The notes under the pieces are model-generated. The model searched no databases. It was not told the DNA's origin and saw only the letters and a list, made by a program, of their open reading frames with translations. The position numbers were made by a program, and so were the translations under genes. Source: Caryophanales bacterium UBA4869 (GTDB lineage Bacteria > Bacillota_I > Bacilli_A > RFN20 > CAG-288). Taken from it: 21,542 nucleotides of DNA. Location: NCBI GenBank assembly GCA_002399505.1, contig DHDT01000007.1:3955-25496 (forward strand), read 5' to 3'. Below, one piece after another: positions 1 through 9,500 of this stretch. Positions within the stretch are counted from its first letter, which is position 1. Each line of letters opens with the position of its first letter.

Positions 1-1
1 C

Positions 2-80
2 TAACATCTTTCCAATTCAAACGGATATAAAACATTTGGAAGTGCAGAAGGCAACCAGTATTTCAATTGGAAAGATGTTA
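2..80. repeat. Inverted repeat at the left edge
   Basis: Bases 2-17 are the exact reverse complement of bases 65-80 (16 bp). Extending to 2-21 against 61-80 gives 19 matches of 20. The right arm lies in a normal coding stretch for a conserved Phe-Asn-Trp-Lys segment of a carbohydrate-binding domain. The left arm introduces a TAA at 2-4 in the same frame. Such an arm at the very start of a sequence is often a fold-back artefact at a contig end, but a real inverted repeat cannot be excluded. Confidence 0.6.
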
Positions 81-1132
81 ATCTTACTTCTGTAATATTA
101 GCTTCTGGTTTCCACACCTTCACTTATACCTGCAAAAACGCTGCCATCAACCTTGACTGCTTCAAGTTCCTGACTGAGTACTTTGGCGATACCGCATCTT
201 CGGGATATCAGATCACTAAAAACGGAACCACTCTTATCGAAGCCGAGACCATGAAGGTCACCGATGGCTCCTATAAGGCCGAAGCTCCTACTGGAACTGC
301 CTTAGAGACTACCTCTGGCGGTCAGTCTATCGGCAATGTCACTAAGGAAACAGTCTTCTCTGTCAATTTCAATCTTCATGAAAAGGCTACTGTAAACCTT
401 GTCGCCCTGATGGCAAAGCCTGAAGCTGACTATGCCTTAGACGGAAATGTCGCTTTCAATTTAGATGATAAAGAAGTCACTCCCGCTGCTGTCACTTTCG
501 GCAGTGTTGAAGGTAACACCTATTGGAATTGGAAAGAAGTGACTATCAGCAATACTCTCTTAGCTGCCGGTATGCATCACCTTACTTTGACCGCCACCAA
601 TGCCTTTCCCAATATGGACTGCATCAAGATCATCACTAACGGCTATGGCTCTGACTTCTTTGTAAAAGGTGCCGAGACTGTCCGTATTGAAGGCGAAAAC
701 GTTGATAAGACTAACCTTATCAGCGATGGCGGAAGCAGTTTCACTGAGACTTCCGACGAGGCCATTGCCGAAACCTCCGGCCACAGTCTTCTCTGCCACT
801 GCAATCCCGGTTCTTATTTTGAAATCAGCTTCGAGAACACTATTGCCATCAATCTCAGTCTCAGCTTACGTCTCTCTAAATATGAAGCCCTGGTCATCGG
901 CGAGAACTATTCCGTCTATGTCGATGGAAATAAAGTGGAATGGACTGACCCTACTTTAGTATTAGGAAAAGCCGATGAGACTCACACCAATGACTGGCAT
1001 AACTGGAAAATCTGCGATGCCACTTCTAAGGCCTTAGAAGCTGGCAGGCATACGATGAAGTTCAGTTTTGAAAAGGCCGGTTGCAACGTCGATTACGTCG
1101 ATTTCGTCTTTTTAGCCCCTGTCGCTGAATAG
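5..1132 (+). CDS. C-terminal part of a secreted protein with CBM6/CBM35-like carbohydrate-binding repeats (5' partial)
   Basis: The frame is open from base 5 to the TAG at 1130-1132, well upstream of the first ATG at 251, so the gene very likely starts outside the window. Three homologous beta-sandwich units can be seen: the tail of one (about 5-190), a full one (about 235-655) and a last one (about 673-1116). Each full unit opens with an Ile-Glu-Ala-Glu or Ile-Glu-Gly-Glu motif, typical of CBM6/CBM35-type galactose-binding-like domains. Each then carries a Trp-x-x-Trp or Asn-Trp-Lys segment, a Leu-x-x-Gly-x-His turn and a closing Asn-x-Asp motif. I infer binding of plant, mucin or cell-wall glycans. 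Any catalytic domain would be upstream. The protein ends directly after the last unit, with no LPXTG anchor. A TAA at 2-4 is in frame, but it lies in an inverted repeat that may be a contig-end artefact. Confidence 0.75.
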   Translation, partial: HLSNSNGYKTFGSAEGNQYFNWKDVNLTSVILASGFHTFTYTCKNAAINLDCFKFLTEYFGDTASSGYQITKNGTTLIEAETMKVTDGSYKAEAPTGTALETTSGGQSIGNVTKETVFSVNFNLHEKATVNLVALMAKPEADYALDGNVAFNLDDKEVTPAAVTFGSVEGNTYWNWKEVTISNTLLAAGMHHLTLTATNAFPNMDCIKIITNGYGSDFFVKGAETVRIEGENVDKTNLISDGGSSFTETSDEAIAETSGHSLLCHCNPGSYFEISFENTIAINLSLSLRLSKYEALVIGENYSVYVDGNKVEWTDPTLVLGKADETHTNDWHNWKICDATSKALEAGRHTMKFSFEKAGCNVDYVDFVFLAPVAE

Positions 1133-1141
1133 TTTCCTCAA

Positions 1142-1184
1142 AGCCTCGTTTTCCTGATTGATAATCAGAGAGACGGGGCTTTTT
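1142..1184 (+). terminator. Rho-independent terminator of the carbohydrate-binding gene
   Basis: An 8-bp stem (1142-1149 with 1173-1180, one G-T pair) carries an inner 5-bp stem (1154-1158 with 1164-1168). The outer stem is followed by T residues at 1180-1184. It begins about 10 bases after the stop codon. Confidence 0.75.
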
Positions 1185-1190
1185 CAATGC

Positions 1191-1232
1191 AACAAAAAAG
1201 CAGCAGCTTACAAAAGCTGCTGCTTAATTTTT
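1191..1232. terminator. Bidirectional terminator between convergent genes
   Basis: A perfect 12-bp stem (1198-1209 with 1214-1225) encloses the 4-base loop ACAA. It is flanked by an A run on the left (1194-1199), which reads as T on the minus strand, and by AATTTTTT on the right. It can therefore stop both the plus-strand gene to the left and the minus-strand lipoprotein gene ending at 1245. Confidence 0.85.
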
Positions 1233-1244
1233 AAGTCTTATTGT

Positions 1245-2429
1245 TTAGAGGACTTGATTGCCGAGAGCAGTTCCCTTTTCAAGGATGTTCTTCTTCTCGG
1301 AATCAGTAAGGTCACAGGCCTTCTTGACCTTGTCACCATAAGATAGCTCAACCTTCAGGTCAAGCTTGAGGGCCTTGAAGGAAAAGTTGCCTTCAGTTGC
1401 AGCTAAGACTAGGTAGTCATAGGAATTTTCTTCGGTTTTATAGGCGAAAGAGACATTGCCTAAATCTAAGTCGATTCCAGCCTTGACGGGGAGGTAATCA
1501 GCACCTAAGGTAGCATAAAAACTGATCTTGCTGTCTTTGGTGAAAGTAGGAACCAGGGAAGCTAAATCAGAGGAAGTGGAACCGATCAGGTCACCGACAT
1601 TTCCGATGATATCGGTCATTCCCTCTAAGATTTCATTATCGGAAACAGCGATATTAGTTCCGTTAAGAGACAAAAGGTAGGAATTGTTGATGTCAAAACT
1701 GAATTTGGTATTGTTTCCATCCTGGAGAAGCTTGATGGAATAGGCTGTGGAATCAGTGATTCCGGAGAAATCTTCAATCAGGTCTTCCTTCTGTTCATCG
1801 GTAATGGTGATGGCGGGAAGCTTTTCAAGATCAGCAAGGGATTCGGTTCCAAAGAACTTATTGAGGAAATTGTTGATGAGAGTCATAGAAGTGGTCTTGG
1901 AATAGAAGAGCTTGTCACCTTCAAAGGAACTCTTATTCTCGTTGACGGAATAAGAAGACTTGAGGCTGGTTGACGAATACAGATTATCGGAGATTTCGTT
2001 CTTGGTTTCGGCTTCGCCGCTGAAAGCGTACTCAGCCTTGCCCTCAGAAGCGGTTATTGAAACAGACCCGGCGTCTTTTCCCTTGCCGTAAAGGGTGATG
2101 CTCTGATTTTCACCCGAGAGGATAGCTGCAGCCTTAGCATTTAAAGAGAGAGAATTCTTGATGGTCGCTGAAGTCTCATCAGTGGTCTTTGTACTGTCGG
2201 TATTGGTCTTAGTGGTCTTTAAAGTGGCGGTTCCTTCAATCTCGGAATTGAGATCGATTTCGGCACCAAAAGACTTATTTGCAGGAAGAACGACAGTTCC
2301 ATTCGTATAGGCGTCAATTGCGCCCTTAGCAGCGGCAGCTCTGGCGACACCGGAGAGCTCTTTTTCTCCGCAGCTAGTCAGAGTCATGACGAGTAGTAGA
2401 GGCAGAAGTCCAAACATTTTCTTTTTCAT
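1245..2429 (-). CDS. Lipoprotein of unknown function, last gene of the surface cluster
   Basis: The 394-residue product starts with Met-Lys-Lys-Lys and a hydrophobic stretch ending in the lipobox Leu-Thr-Ser-Cys (residues 17-20). It is therefore predicted to be exported and attached by a lipid at Cys20. The mature part is rich in Ser, Thr, Asn, Asp and Lys and alternates in a beta-strand manner. A short helical segment at about 170-210 is followed by an Asn-Ser-Tyr-Leu-Leu-Ser-Leu strand. The overall pattern resembles single units of the two giant proteins upstream, which suggests common descent. I chose ATG 2429 because an AGGA lies 9 bases before it; a TTG two codons upstream (2435) is the alternative start. 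It is followed by a strong terminator and has its own promoter at 2460-2488. I do not recognise a named family. A LolA/LppX-like fold is only a guess. Confidence 0.8.
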   Translation of the reverse strand: MKKKMFGLLPLLLVMTLTSCGEKELSGVARAAAAKGAIDAYTNGTVVLPANKSFGAEIDLNSEIEGTATLKTTKTNTDSTKTTDETSATIKNSLSLNAKAAAILSGENQSITLYGKGKDAGSVSITASEGKAEYAFSGEAETKNEISDNLYSSTSLKSSYSVNENKSSFEGDKLFYSKTTSMTLINNFLNKFFGTESLADLEKLPAITITDEQKEDLIEDFSGITDSTAYSIKLLQDGNNTKFSFDINNSYLLSLNGTNIAVSDNEILEGMTDIIGNVGDLIGSTSSDLASLVPTFTKDSKISFYATLGADYLPVKAGIDLDLGNVSFAYKTEENSYDYLVLAATEGNFSFKALKLDLKVELSYGDKVKKACDLTDSEKKNILEKGTALGNQVL

Positions 2430-2459
2430 ATTCAAATTTCCTTTCTTGGAGGCACCAAC

Positions 2460-2488
2460 ATTATAGATAAAATTGACCTATTTATCAA
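2460..2488 (-). promoter_or_regulatory. Promoter of the 394-residue lipoprotein gene
   Basis: On the minus strand a -35 box TTGATA (2483-2488) is followed, after exactly 17 bases, by a perfect -10 box TATAAT (2460-2465). Transcription would start near 2453, about 24 bases before the ATG. The -35 box directly abuts the stop codon of the giant lipoprotein gene. Confidence 0.8.
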
Positions 2489-5400
2489 TTAGTGCTCATA
2501 ATAGTAGACCGAACCTGATGACGCTGTCTTCTTAGCGGAAGAGGCGTTATCCTGAAGAGAATAGTTGCTGATCATCCCTAACCAGTTCTTCTTGATGGTA
2601 TAACCGTCTATCGAATAATAAGGAAGCTTAGAGGTATCAGTGAATTCTCCGTAATCATTTTTGAACTGAGTGACAAAGTCACTGTATCTCTTCATGTATT
2701 CAGAAGAGCTGAAGACCGTATCGGACGAGAGGTTGATAGGGGACACAGACAAATCCGTCAAGGAGGCACTTCCGCTGATATTGACAGTGACGACAGCATA
2801 GGCGGACAGAGAACACTTGTCCACAGTCAGTGTCGTCAAAGGCGTGTAGCCGTTGCCGTTATCCTTATAGCCGATATGAAGATTGACGGAATCTGGGAAA
2901 CTGACACCGCTGACTGTGACAAAGTCAGCTAGGTTGACGTTGAGATCAAAGGAGTTTCCGTTAAGCTTGGCCGATTTGATAAGACCGGAGAAATCATTGT
3001 TCAAAGTTGCCGAACTGTCACTTCCGCTGACGCCGTTATAGATATTGGCAGCTGCCAGTTTTCCAAAGGACATGCTGTCGATATCGATGATATAGGTGAA
3101 GATATAGTAGGCGACGTTCTTTAAGACGTTTTCCTGAGTAGTCTTGAAGTATTCAGTCGATGAGTCGGTGGTTTTTGCCATCAGGACTTCTTTTTCGCTG
3201 ATGAATATTTCAACGAAGATGGAATCGTTGTTGTTGAAGAGAATGTAAGCGTAGGCATGTTCGTCCTTGATATAGATTCTGGCATCGATATTGATGGTTG
3301 TGTCTTTCAAAGTGAAGAGGGCCAAGACTTTGATGTTGATGGTGAAGCTTCCTTCAATATGGAAGTAATTGGATTCCGTGTTATCGATAAGACAGTCGAC
3401 TAAGGTGGAGAAATTGTCTAAGTTGATGAAGGAATCTTCATTGCCGGTATAGGAAAGAAGGTCAGGCACAGAGACAGAGGCGTATTCCAATAAGGAGATA
3501 GAAGCAACGATATGCTTAGTGGAATAGGTGGTATTTCCGATAGTATCTGTCGACATCGATGTCATGTAGGCGTCGATTGATACGGAAGTAATCTCTTTTT
3601 TGGCGCTGTCGAAGTTGACGACGATTGTATCCGTTCTTGTCGAATCATCGGGATTATCGATATCAGCGTCTCCGTTGAAGATACGGGAATCGACAGTCAG
3701 AGTAAGGGCGTTGTCTCCAAACTCCACCTTTTTGATAAAAGGATAGAAGAGAAGCTGACTGGGATCTTTATTGGAGATGCAGTCCATCAGGGGAATACCA
3801 GAGGAGGTGCTATTCAGGACCTTGAGATAACGGTAGAGAAGATTGGTGTCGTTGGTGATGCCTTTTAAGGAAGTGAAGATATCTTCGATCTTGTTCTTAT
3901 GCATGATGACATGCATCTTGTCATTGTAGTCAGCCGTGACTTCTCCGATTGAGGAATCATAATTGAATTCTACCTTATGGTCGACATTGCTTTCACCCTT
4001 GTTGAGATTGGGGAGATTGAGAGTCATCGCTCCGTACATGCTGGGAATAGACTCTTTTGATCCGTTGACAGCTGCACTTCCATTTATCAAGGTGGTGGAA
4101 TCACTTCCGACTGTCTTCAAGCTCGCATTTACTCCGATTCCATATTGATCAGCTGAGAAGTTTGGCAGATTGTAGAAGCTTTCCAGTAAGACTGCGGCGG
4201 AAGTGATTTGTGTATAGCCAGTCTTCTGGTTGAAGCAGTCAGCATAGTCTTTTAAAGACAAGGAGAAAGAGAGCGTGTTTCCTTCCTTATTGATATAGGT
4301 GGATACATTGATGGATTCTAAGGATATGTCATCACAGTCGACAGTCAAAGTGATGCTCCCGACTCTGTTTGCATAATCGGTATTGGCAAGAACCTTGATA
4401 GTATCCAAAACTATGACAAGCTTTGAAGGATCGCTGTTATCCTTGTCGATAGAGAGAATCGACTTAAGCGAAGAGAGATAGCCTTCTTTGATGAGATTGA
4501 TATCACTCTTTAAAGGATCACTGTTTTTGATGGCGTTGATGATGTCATTCATAGAGTCTAGAGGATTAGCAGAAGAAGGAGCCTTAGTATCGATTACAGT
4601 CTTGATGTCACTGACAGAACTGTCGGTGATATAGTTCTTCAAAACCGTGTTGCCAAGGTTTAGTCCGTTATTATAGCCTAGATAGATGTTCTTATCCTGA
4701 TAGAAGACTTCAACCTTGTTGTCACAGGATTCATCGCCCTTTTTCTGATTGGTATTGAGACTGAGATGATAGTTACCGTTTTTGAGAGTGTCTAAGCTAA
4801 GAGCGTTAAAAGAAGAAATGGCTGATAAATCCGCATCGATATCACCGCTTATGACATAGAGGTTGGAATTAGTGCTGTCGTTGTAATTGAGACTATAGGA
4901 AGCTGATACTTTCTTAGAAGATGCTAATTCAGATACTGTTTTAAATATTGGGACAATTCCACCGTAATCTTTATAGGAACTGTCAGTGCCTGGAACACTG
5001 ATCCCGGTAAAATCATCGATAGAAAGAGACAGAGATTCAACGACGTAGTTCTTATAACTCAGATTCTTGACGGTGATATCAGTCAGGCCATAGGAAGAAG
5101 AGGTTTTGTCAGAGTTGAAGTTGACGCTGATTTTGATCAGGTTCTTTTCATTTTTGACATCTAGAGAAGAATCACCTAAGCCAAAGGCGAGACTGCTAAG
5201 CTCTAGAGTGAAAGACTCATCAGTCACATAGGAGAAGTCCGTGACAAAATCCCGATATTTGGAATAATCGCCCTTTAACAGCGAAGTGAAGGCACATTCC
5301 CCTAAGATTGAAGTGAGCTCATCGGCGATTCCCTCACTCGTCGAATTGCCGGTCATCTCACTGATATAGGAGAAGATATCCTTCAGCTCAGCGTCTTTGA

Positions 5401-6532
5401 TTTTGCCTTTGAACTGACTGTCGTTAAGATCGATATAGGCTATAGGATAATCGAAGAATAAAGCCAGGGAATCATTTGTCGTTGATCCGCTGTAGGCTTT
5501 ATGGTCAAGAAAGAGAGAATAGGTACCCTTAGTCAAGTCGCTGGCGACTTGACTGACATCAGCCTTCATGAGGCCTTCGACTTTGGAGACGTTTCCAGAA
5601 GGTGTCAGTAAAGACATGTCGATATTGATATCAGCCTTTTTCTTGTCGATTACCTTAGTGATGGTGGAAAGGACTGATTCCGAGGCATGAGTCATATCCT
5701 GATAGGAAGAAGAATCTACTTTCTGATAGGAGGAAGTGTCTTCGACTGAGCATAGGCCGTTGACTGAAATATGGGTCTTGTCGTCAAAAGAGATGCTGTC
5801 ACTGGTTTTGATACCAGAAAGCTGGTTATCAGAAGTGGAAGAAAGAACCAGGCTAAAGGCATCGACCTTGGTGCTGTTGATTTCAAAAGAAGGGATAGTC
5901 AAAGTATAGTCTTTGCCAAAGTTGGCATTGTCGCTTTCTTGGATGTTATTGACGGTTTCCTTAGCTTTGCTGATGAAACTGTCGAGTTTTACTGACTCCA
6001 AGGAAGAGGAAGAAGGCAAAGAAATACCTAAGGTCTTGAGAAGAGACAGAAGATCATCGAGAGTTTCAGGAGCACTGACTTTCAGTTTCTGAGACTCGAA
6101 GCTGTGATTGACAAGACTCAAATAGGCATAACCGTCCTTCTCCATATTGAAATTGATCTTCTCATCGATCCCTTCATAGAGGACGTTTAAAAGAGCGGAC
6201 ATATTGAAGTCGAGAGAAGAAGAATCAGTCATATCGATAATGAGGTCAGTGAACTTCAAGGTGAGAGGCTTAGAGGAAGTGGTGGTGATCACTAAAGAGA
6301 GCTGGCTGAAATCAAGACCCTTGGCATTCAAAAGGTTATTGCTCATCTTGCTGAAGGAGTTCATTTCTCCTTCAGCATCGGTGGGCAGGGTAGGAAGGAT
6401 TACGGTGCCTGTATCCTCTTCTTCCTGATTCTCAGCCTTGTTGTTGATGTTCTGGTTGATTCCTATTCCCGTCAGGGAACAGGCTGAGAGAATCAGGAGA
6501 GAAGAAAGAGTCAATATCAGCTGTTTTTTCAT
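2489..6532 (-). CDS. Giant repeat-containing lipoprotein (1347 residues), function unknown
   Basis: The N-terminus has a classic lipoprotein signal with lipobox Leu-Ser-Ala-Cys (residues 15-18). An acidic linker follows (about 34-57, with a Glu-rich patch). The rest is a series of about five divergent units (roughly 56-279, 280-526, 527-777, 778-1035 and 1036-1275). A unit typically has a short amphipathic helix, beta strands, an Asp-Ala-Asp-Leu-Ser-like turn, a Gly-x-Tyr-x-Leu strand, a Tyr-containing strand and another helix. A 45-residue C-terminal tail contains Asn-Trp-Leu-Gly and Asp-Asn-Ala. The protein is colinear with the 1362-residue product of the gene just upstream, so the two arose by tandem duplication. 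The ATG lies 26 bases after the upstream stop with only a weak Shine-Dalgarno (AAGATAAG), which suggests coupled translation. No catalytic motif is visible. A role as an extended surface or lipid-handling protein is inference only. Confidence 0.85.
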   Translation of the reverse strand: MKKQLILTLSSLLILSACSLTGIGINQNINNKAENQEEEDTGTVILPTLPTDAEGEMNSFSKMSNNLLNAKGLDFSQLSLVITTTSSKPLTLKFTDLIIDMTDSSSLDFNMSALLNVLYEGIDEKINFNMEKDGYAYLSLVNHSFESQKLKVSAPETLDDLLSLLKTLGISLPSSSSLESVKLDSFISKAKETVNNIQESDNANFGKDYTLTIPSFEINSTKVDAFSLVLSSTSDNQLSGIKTSDSISFDDKTHISVNGLCSVEDTSSYQKVDSSSYQDMTHASESVLSTITKVIDKKKADINIDMSLLTPSGNVSKVEGLMKADVSQVASDLTKGTYSLFLDHKAYSGSTTNDSLALFFDYPIAYIDLNDSQFKGKIKDAELKDIFSYISEMTGNSTSEGIADELTSILGECAFTSLLKGDYSKYRDFVTDFSYVTDESFTLELSSLAFGLGDSSLDVKNEKNLIKISVNFNSDKTSSSYGLTDITVKNLSYKNYVVESLSLSIDDFTGISVPGTDSSYKDYGGIVPIFKTVSELASSKKVSASYSLNYNDSTNSNLYVISGDIDADLSAISSFNALSLDTLKNGNYHLSLNTNQKKGDESCDNKVEVFYQDKNIYLGYNNGLNLGNTVLKNYITDSSVSDIKTVIDTKAPSSANPLDSMNDIINAIKNSDPLKSDINLIKEGYLSSLKSILSIDKDNSDPSKLVIVLDTIKVLANTDYANRVGSITLTVDCDDISLESINVSTYINKEGNTLSFSLSLKDYADCFNQKTGYTQITSAAVLLESFYNLPNFSADQYGIGVNASLKTVGSDSTTLINGSAAVNGSKESIPSMYGAMTLNLPNLNKGESNVDHKVEFNYDSSIGEVTADYNDKMHVIMHKNKIEDIFTSLKGITNDTNLLYRYLKVLNSTSSGIPLMDCISNKDPSQLLFYPFIKKVEFGDNALTLTVDSRIFNGDADIDNPDDSTRTDTIVVNFDSAKKEITSVSIDAYMTSMSTDTIGNTTYSTKHIVASISLLEYASVSVPDLLSYTGNEDSFINLDNFSTLVDCLIDNTESNYFHIEGSFTINIKVLALFTLKDTTINIDARIYIKDEHAYAYILFNNNDSIFVEIFISEKEVLMAKTTDSSTEYFKTTQENVLKNVAYYIFTYIIDIDSMSFGKLAAANIYNGVSGSDSSATLNNDFSGLIKSAKLNGNSFDLNVNLADFVTVSGVSFPDSVNLHIGYKDNGNGYTPLTTLTVDKCSLSAYAVVTVNISGSASLTDLSVSPINLSSDTVFSSSEYMKRYSDFVTQFKNDYGEFTDTSKLPYYSIDGYTIKKNWLGMISNYSLQDNASSAKKTASSGSVYYYEH
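2708..6367 (-). repeat. Five degenerate protein repeat units in the giant lipoprotein
   Basis: Approximate unit limits on the minus strand are 6367-5696, 5695-4955, 4954-4202, 4201-3428 and 3427-2708. Units 2-4 are the clearest. They share the order helix, variable strands, Val-x-Gly or Ser-Gly followed by Asp-Val-Ser or Asp-Leu-Ser, then Gly-(T/N)-Tyr-x-Leu, a Phe-x-Tyr strand, and a closing helix. The units are too diverged to give an evident DNA repeat. Boundaries are judged by eye and may be off by 20 residues. Confidence 0.55.
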
Positions 6533-6558
6533 TATCTATGTTATTTTCTTATCTTCGT

Positions 6559-9500
6559 CTAGTCTTTATAGAAGTAGATGCTATCAGCAGTATAGGAAGT
6601 CTGATATTTCTTGGCCAAGGCGGCGTTATCGTAGACGGTGTAGTTGTTATAGACGCCGTACCAAGTAGTCTTGAAGTCTCCGATAGAGGAGATAGCATAA
6701 GAAGTGAGGTTTTCTTTATCTAAGGCATCAGAGACTTGGAAGTAACGATACATGGGAGAATCAGCGCTTTCGATAGCTGTCTTCTTGTAGTTTCCAGAGT
6801 TCTTCAAGGTGAAGGAGCAGAAGCAGTGAGCCTTGACGGCGTTATAGGCGTTGACATCAACGGCTAGAGTCATCGCATAGAAAGGAGTGTAGTTGTTGGC
6901 GAAGTTCTCATCAGTGTCAAGAGTGTTAGTCGTATAGCCTAAGGTGAGACTGGTCTTCTCAAAATCGACGTTGTCGATAGGAAGAAGAGAATTGAGATTG
7001 AGACCGAGATTGACAGTCTGGGAGGCAGTATTCAAAGTGAGATTCTTGATGAGGCCTGAGAAGTCATCACTGATCTTGATTCCTGAAGTACCAGAAGATG
7101 AGGAAGAATCGCTCATTCCCTTGAAGATGTAGGCTAAGGCGACCTTGCCGCCGAAGAAATTGTCGATATCGAGAACATAATCAGTCAGATAGTAGGCGAT
7201 GTTCTTGACGATGTCTTCCTTAGTGGTCTTGAAGTATTCACTGCTGATTCCGGCAGTGGTTCCAGTCGTATTCTTAGTCTGCATGACATAGGTGTTGTCT
7301 TGGCTTAAGAAGAACTCCGTGGCTAAGAAGCCCTTGTCGGCGATAGTCTTGTTTCCGTTGTTGAAGGCGACATAGGTATAGACCTGTTCATCTCCGATAT
7401 AGACATCGAGACTGACATGAGTGGAGATCAAATCGATGGTGAGATAATTCAGAGCCTTGGCGTTGATCTTGATGTCGCCTTCGATACCGTAATAGTTGTT
7501 TTCGGTAGTGTCGATGAGACAGGAAGTCAGAGTCGACAGGCAGTCAAGATCGACAAACTGTCCTTTAGTCGTATCCGAATAGCTGAGCATGGAGGCGGAA
7601 TGATCGTAGGAGACGGAATCGTAGGACTTCAAGTCGATCTTGCAGTTGATCTTGAGGCCCTGGTATTCAGCTTCCAGTTTGGCATAGGTCAGATGCTTAT
7701 CAATAGCATCATAGCCGATTTCGATAGTGTCGGTCTTTCCTTCGTCCTCATAGTTTAGAAGACGTCCGTCGACTTTGAGAGACAAAGTGGAGTCGGTGAT
7801 CTCTACCTTATTAATATAAGGATAGGCAAAGAGAGAAGAGATATCCTTGGTTTCGATGACATCGGCAATGGGAAGAGAGTTAGTAGCTTTGTTTAATCCG
7901 TTCAGGTAGGCGAAGAGAACATTGGTTTCGGAATTATAGGAAGTCTTGACTTCGCTGTAGATGTCGGAGACTGTGGAAGTATGCATCATGATGTGCATGT
8001 TGTCGTTGTATTCGCCGACGAACTGTCCGCCTAAAGTCGAATCGTTCTGATAGTTGAATTCGACTTTCTGAGTGGCATCTCCTTCTCCTTTTAAGGAAGA
8101 ATGAGTGAGATTGACAATACCGGAAGCCAAAGGACTGTTGATATCAGTGATGTCGGCCTTTGCTTCTCCCTCAAGTCCCAATATCTTCTTGTCGCCCTGA
8201 GTCAGGGAGGCATTGACGCCGATTCCAAACTTCTGCAAGTCAGTCTTGAGATTGTAGAAGCTTTCCATAAGTTCGCTGGCCTTGTTGATTTCAGTATAGC
8301 CTTTGGTGTCAGAAAGGATAGCCGGATCATTGACATTGCTGTTATAGCTGTCGAAGTTCATCGTGAAGGTCAAAGTGTTGGTGTTGCTGATAGCTAAGAT
8401 GGCGCCTTTGCAGGTGATGGAGTCTAAAGACATGTCGGAAGTATTGAGAGACAAAGTGATGGCACCGACTTTATTGGCGATTGAGGTTCCCTCTAAGACA
8501 TAGGGGACATCGAGAACGACGACGATCTTCTTAGGATCGGTGTTGTCTTTGTCGATAGAGACAAAGGACTTCAGAGAAGAGACATAGCCTTCTTTCAAAG
8601 CGGCTAAGTCAGCTTTGAGATTAGCGGAATTCTCTACCTCGCTGATGATTTTGTCCATGCCAGAGAGTGCTTCTGAGCTGTCGGCAGCCGAATTCTTGTT
8701 GATGACATCGACCATAGAGGAGATATTGGTCTTGGTGATGGAGTTTTTGAAAACGGTGTTGTCAGTAGTGATGTTGTCTTTGGTATAGCTGGTTCCATAG
8801 CCGAAATACATCGTCTCATCCTGATAGTTGACATTGACATTATGAGTGCAGTTTTTGACGGCGGTGTTGAAGGAGAGATGATAATTGCCCTTGGAGATAG
8901 CAGCAGTCATATCATCGAAACCGGAAACCGAGCTTAAGTCGGCATCGATTCTTCCGGAAGCTGAATAGTTCTGGTCCTGTGACGAGCTATCAGCATACAG
9001 AAGAGAATAACTGGCACCGGCCTTCTTGTTCTTGACGATATCGGTGAGAGTGTTGAAGATAGGGACGATAGCAGAATAGCTCTTGTATTCGACTCTGTTG
9101 ATGCTGGAAATAGAAGTGAAATCTGAGGGAGTCAGGGTGATATCGGCTTTCAGAGTCTGATATTGGAGACCGCCGACAAAGATAGATTCGATTTTCTTAT
9201 CACTCTCATTGAGATTGAGCTTGACTGTGATCTTGTAGTCGCTTAAGCCAAAGGCCTTGGCGTTGATGACCATAGAGAAACCGACGTTTTCAGTGTAGCT
9301 GAAGGAATCGATGAAGGTCTTGTAGTTGGTGTAGTCACCAACAAGCAACTCGCTGAAGGCACATTTTCCTAAGACCGAGGTCAGAGAGGAAGAGATTTCC
9401 TCATAGCCCTGTTTTCCAGTCAGAGAAGAGACGCTTGTGAAAATAGAGGAGATGTCGGAATTGGTTATCTTGCCTTTGAACTGATCGTCGTTGAGCTTGA

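Noticed and set aside
251..1132. ATG 251 as the true start of the carbohydrate-binding gene
   Set aside because: The same frame is open and homologous to the later domains from base 5 on. ATG 251 falls inside a conserved domain motif and has no ribosome site.
7417..7758. 113-codon plus-strand frame opposite the 1362-residue protein
   Set aside because: It is a shadow of a Ser/Asp-rich gene. No ribosome site stands before it, and no conserved motif is seen.
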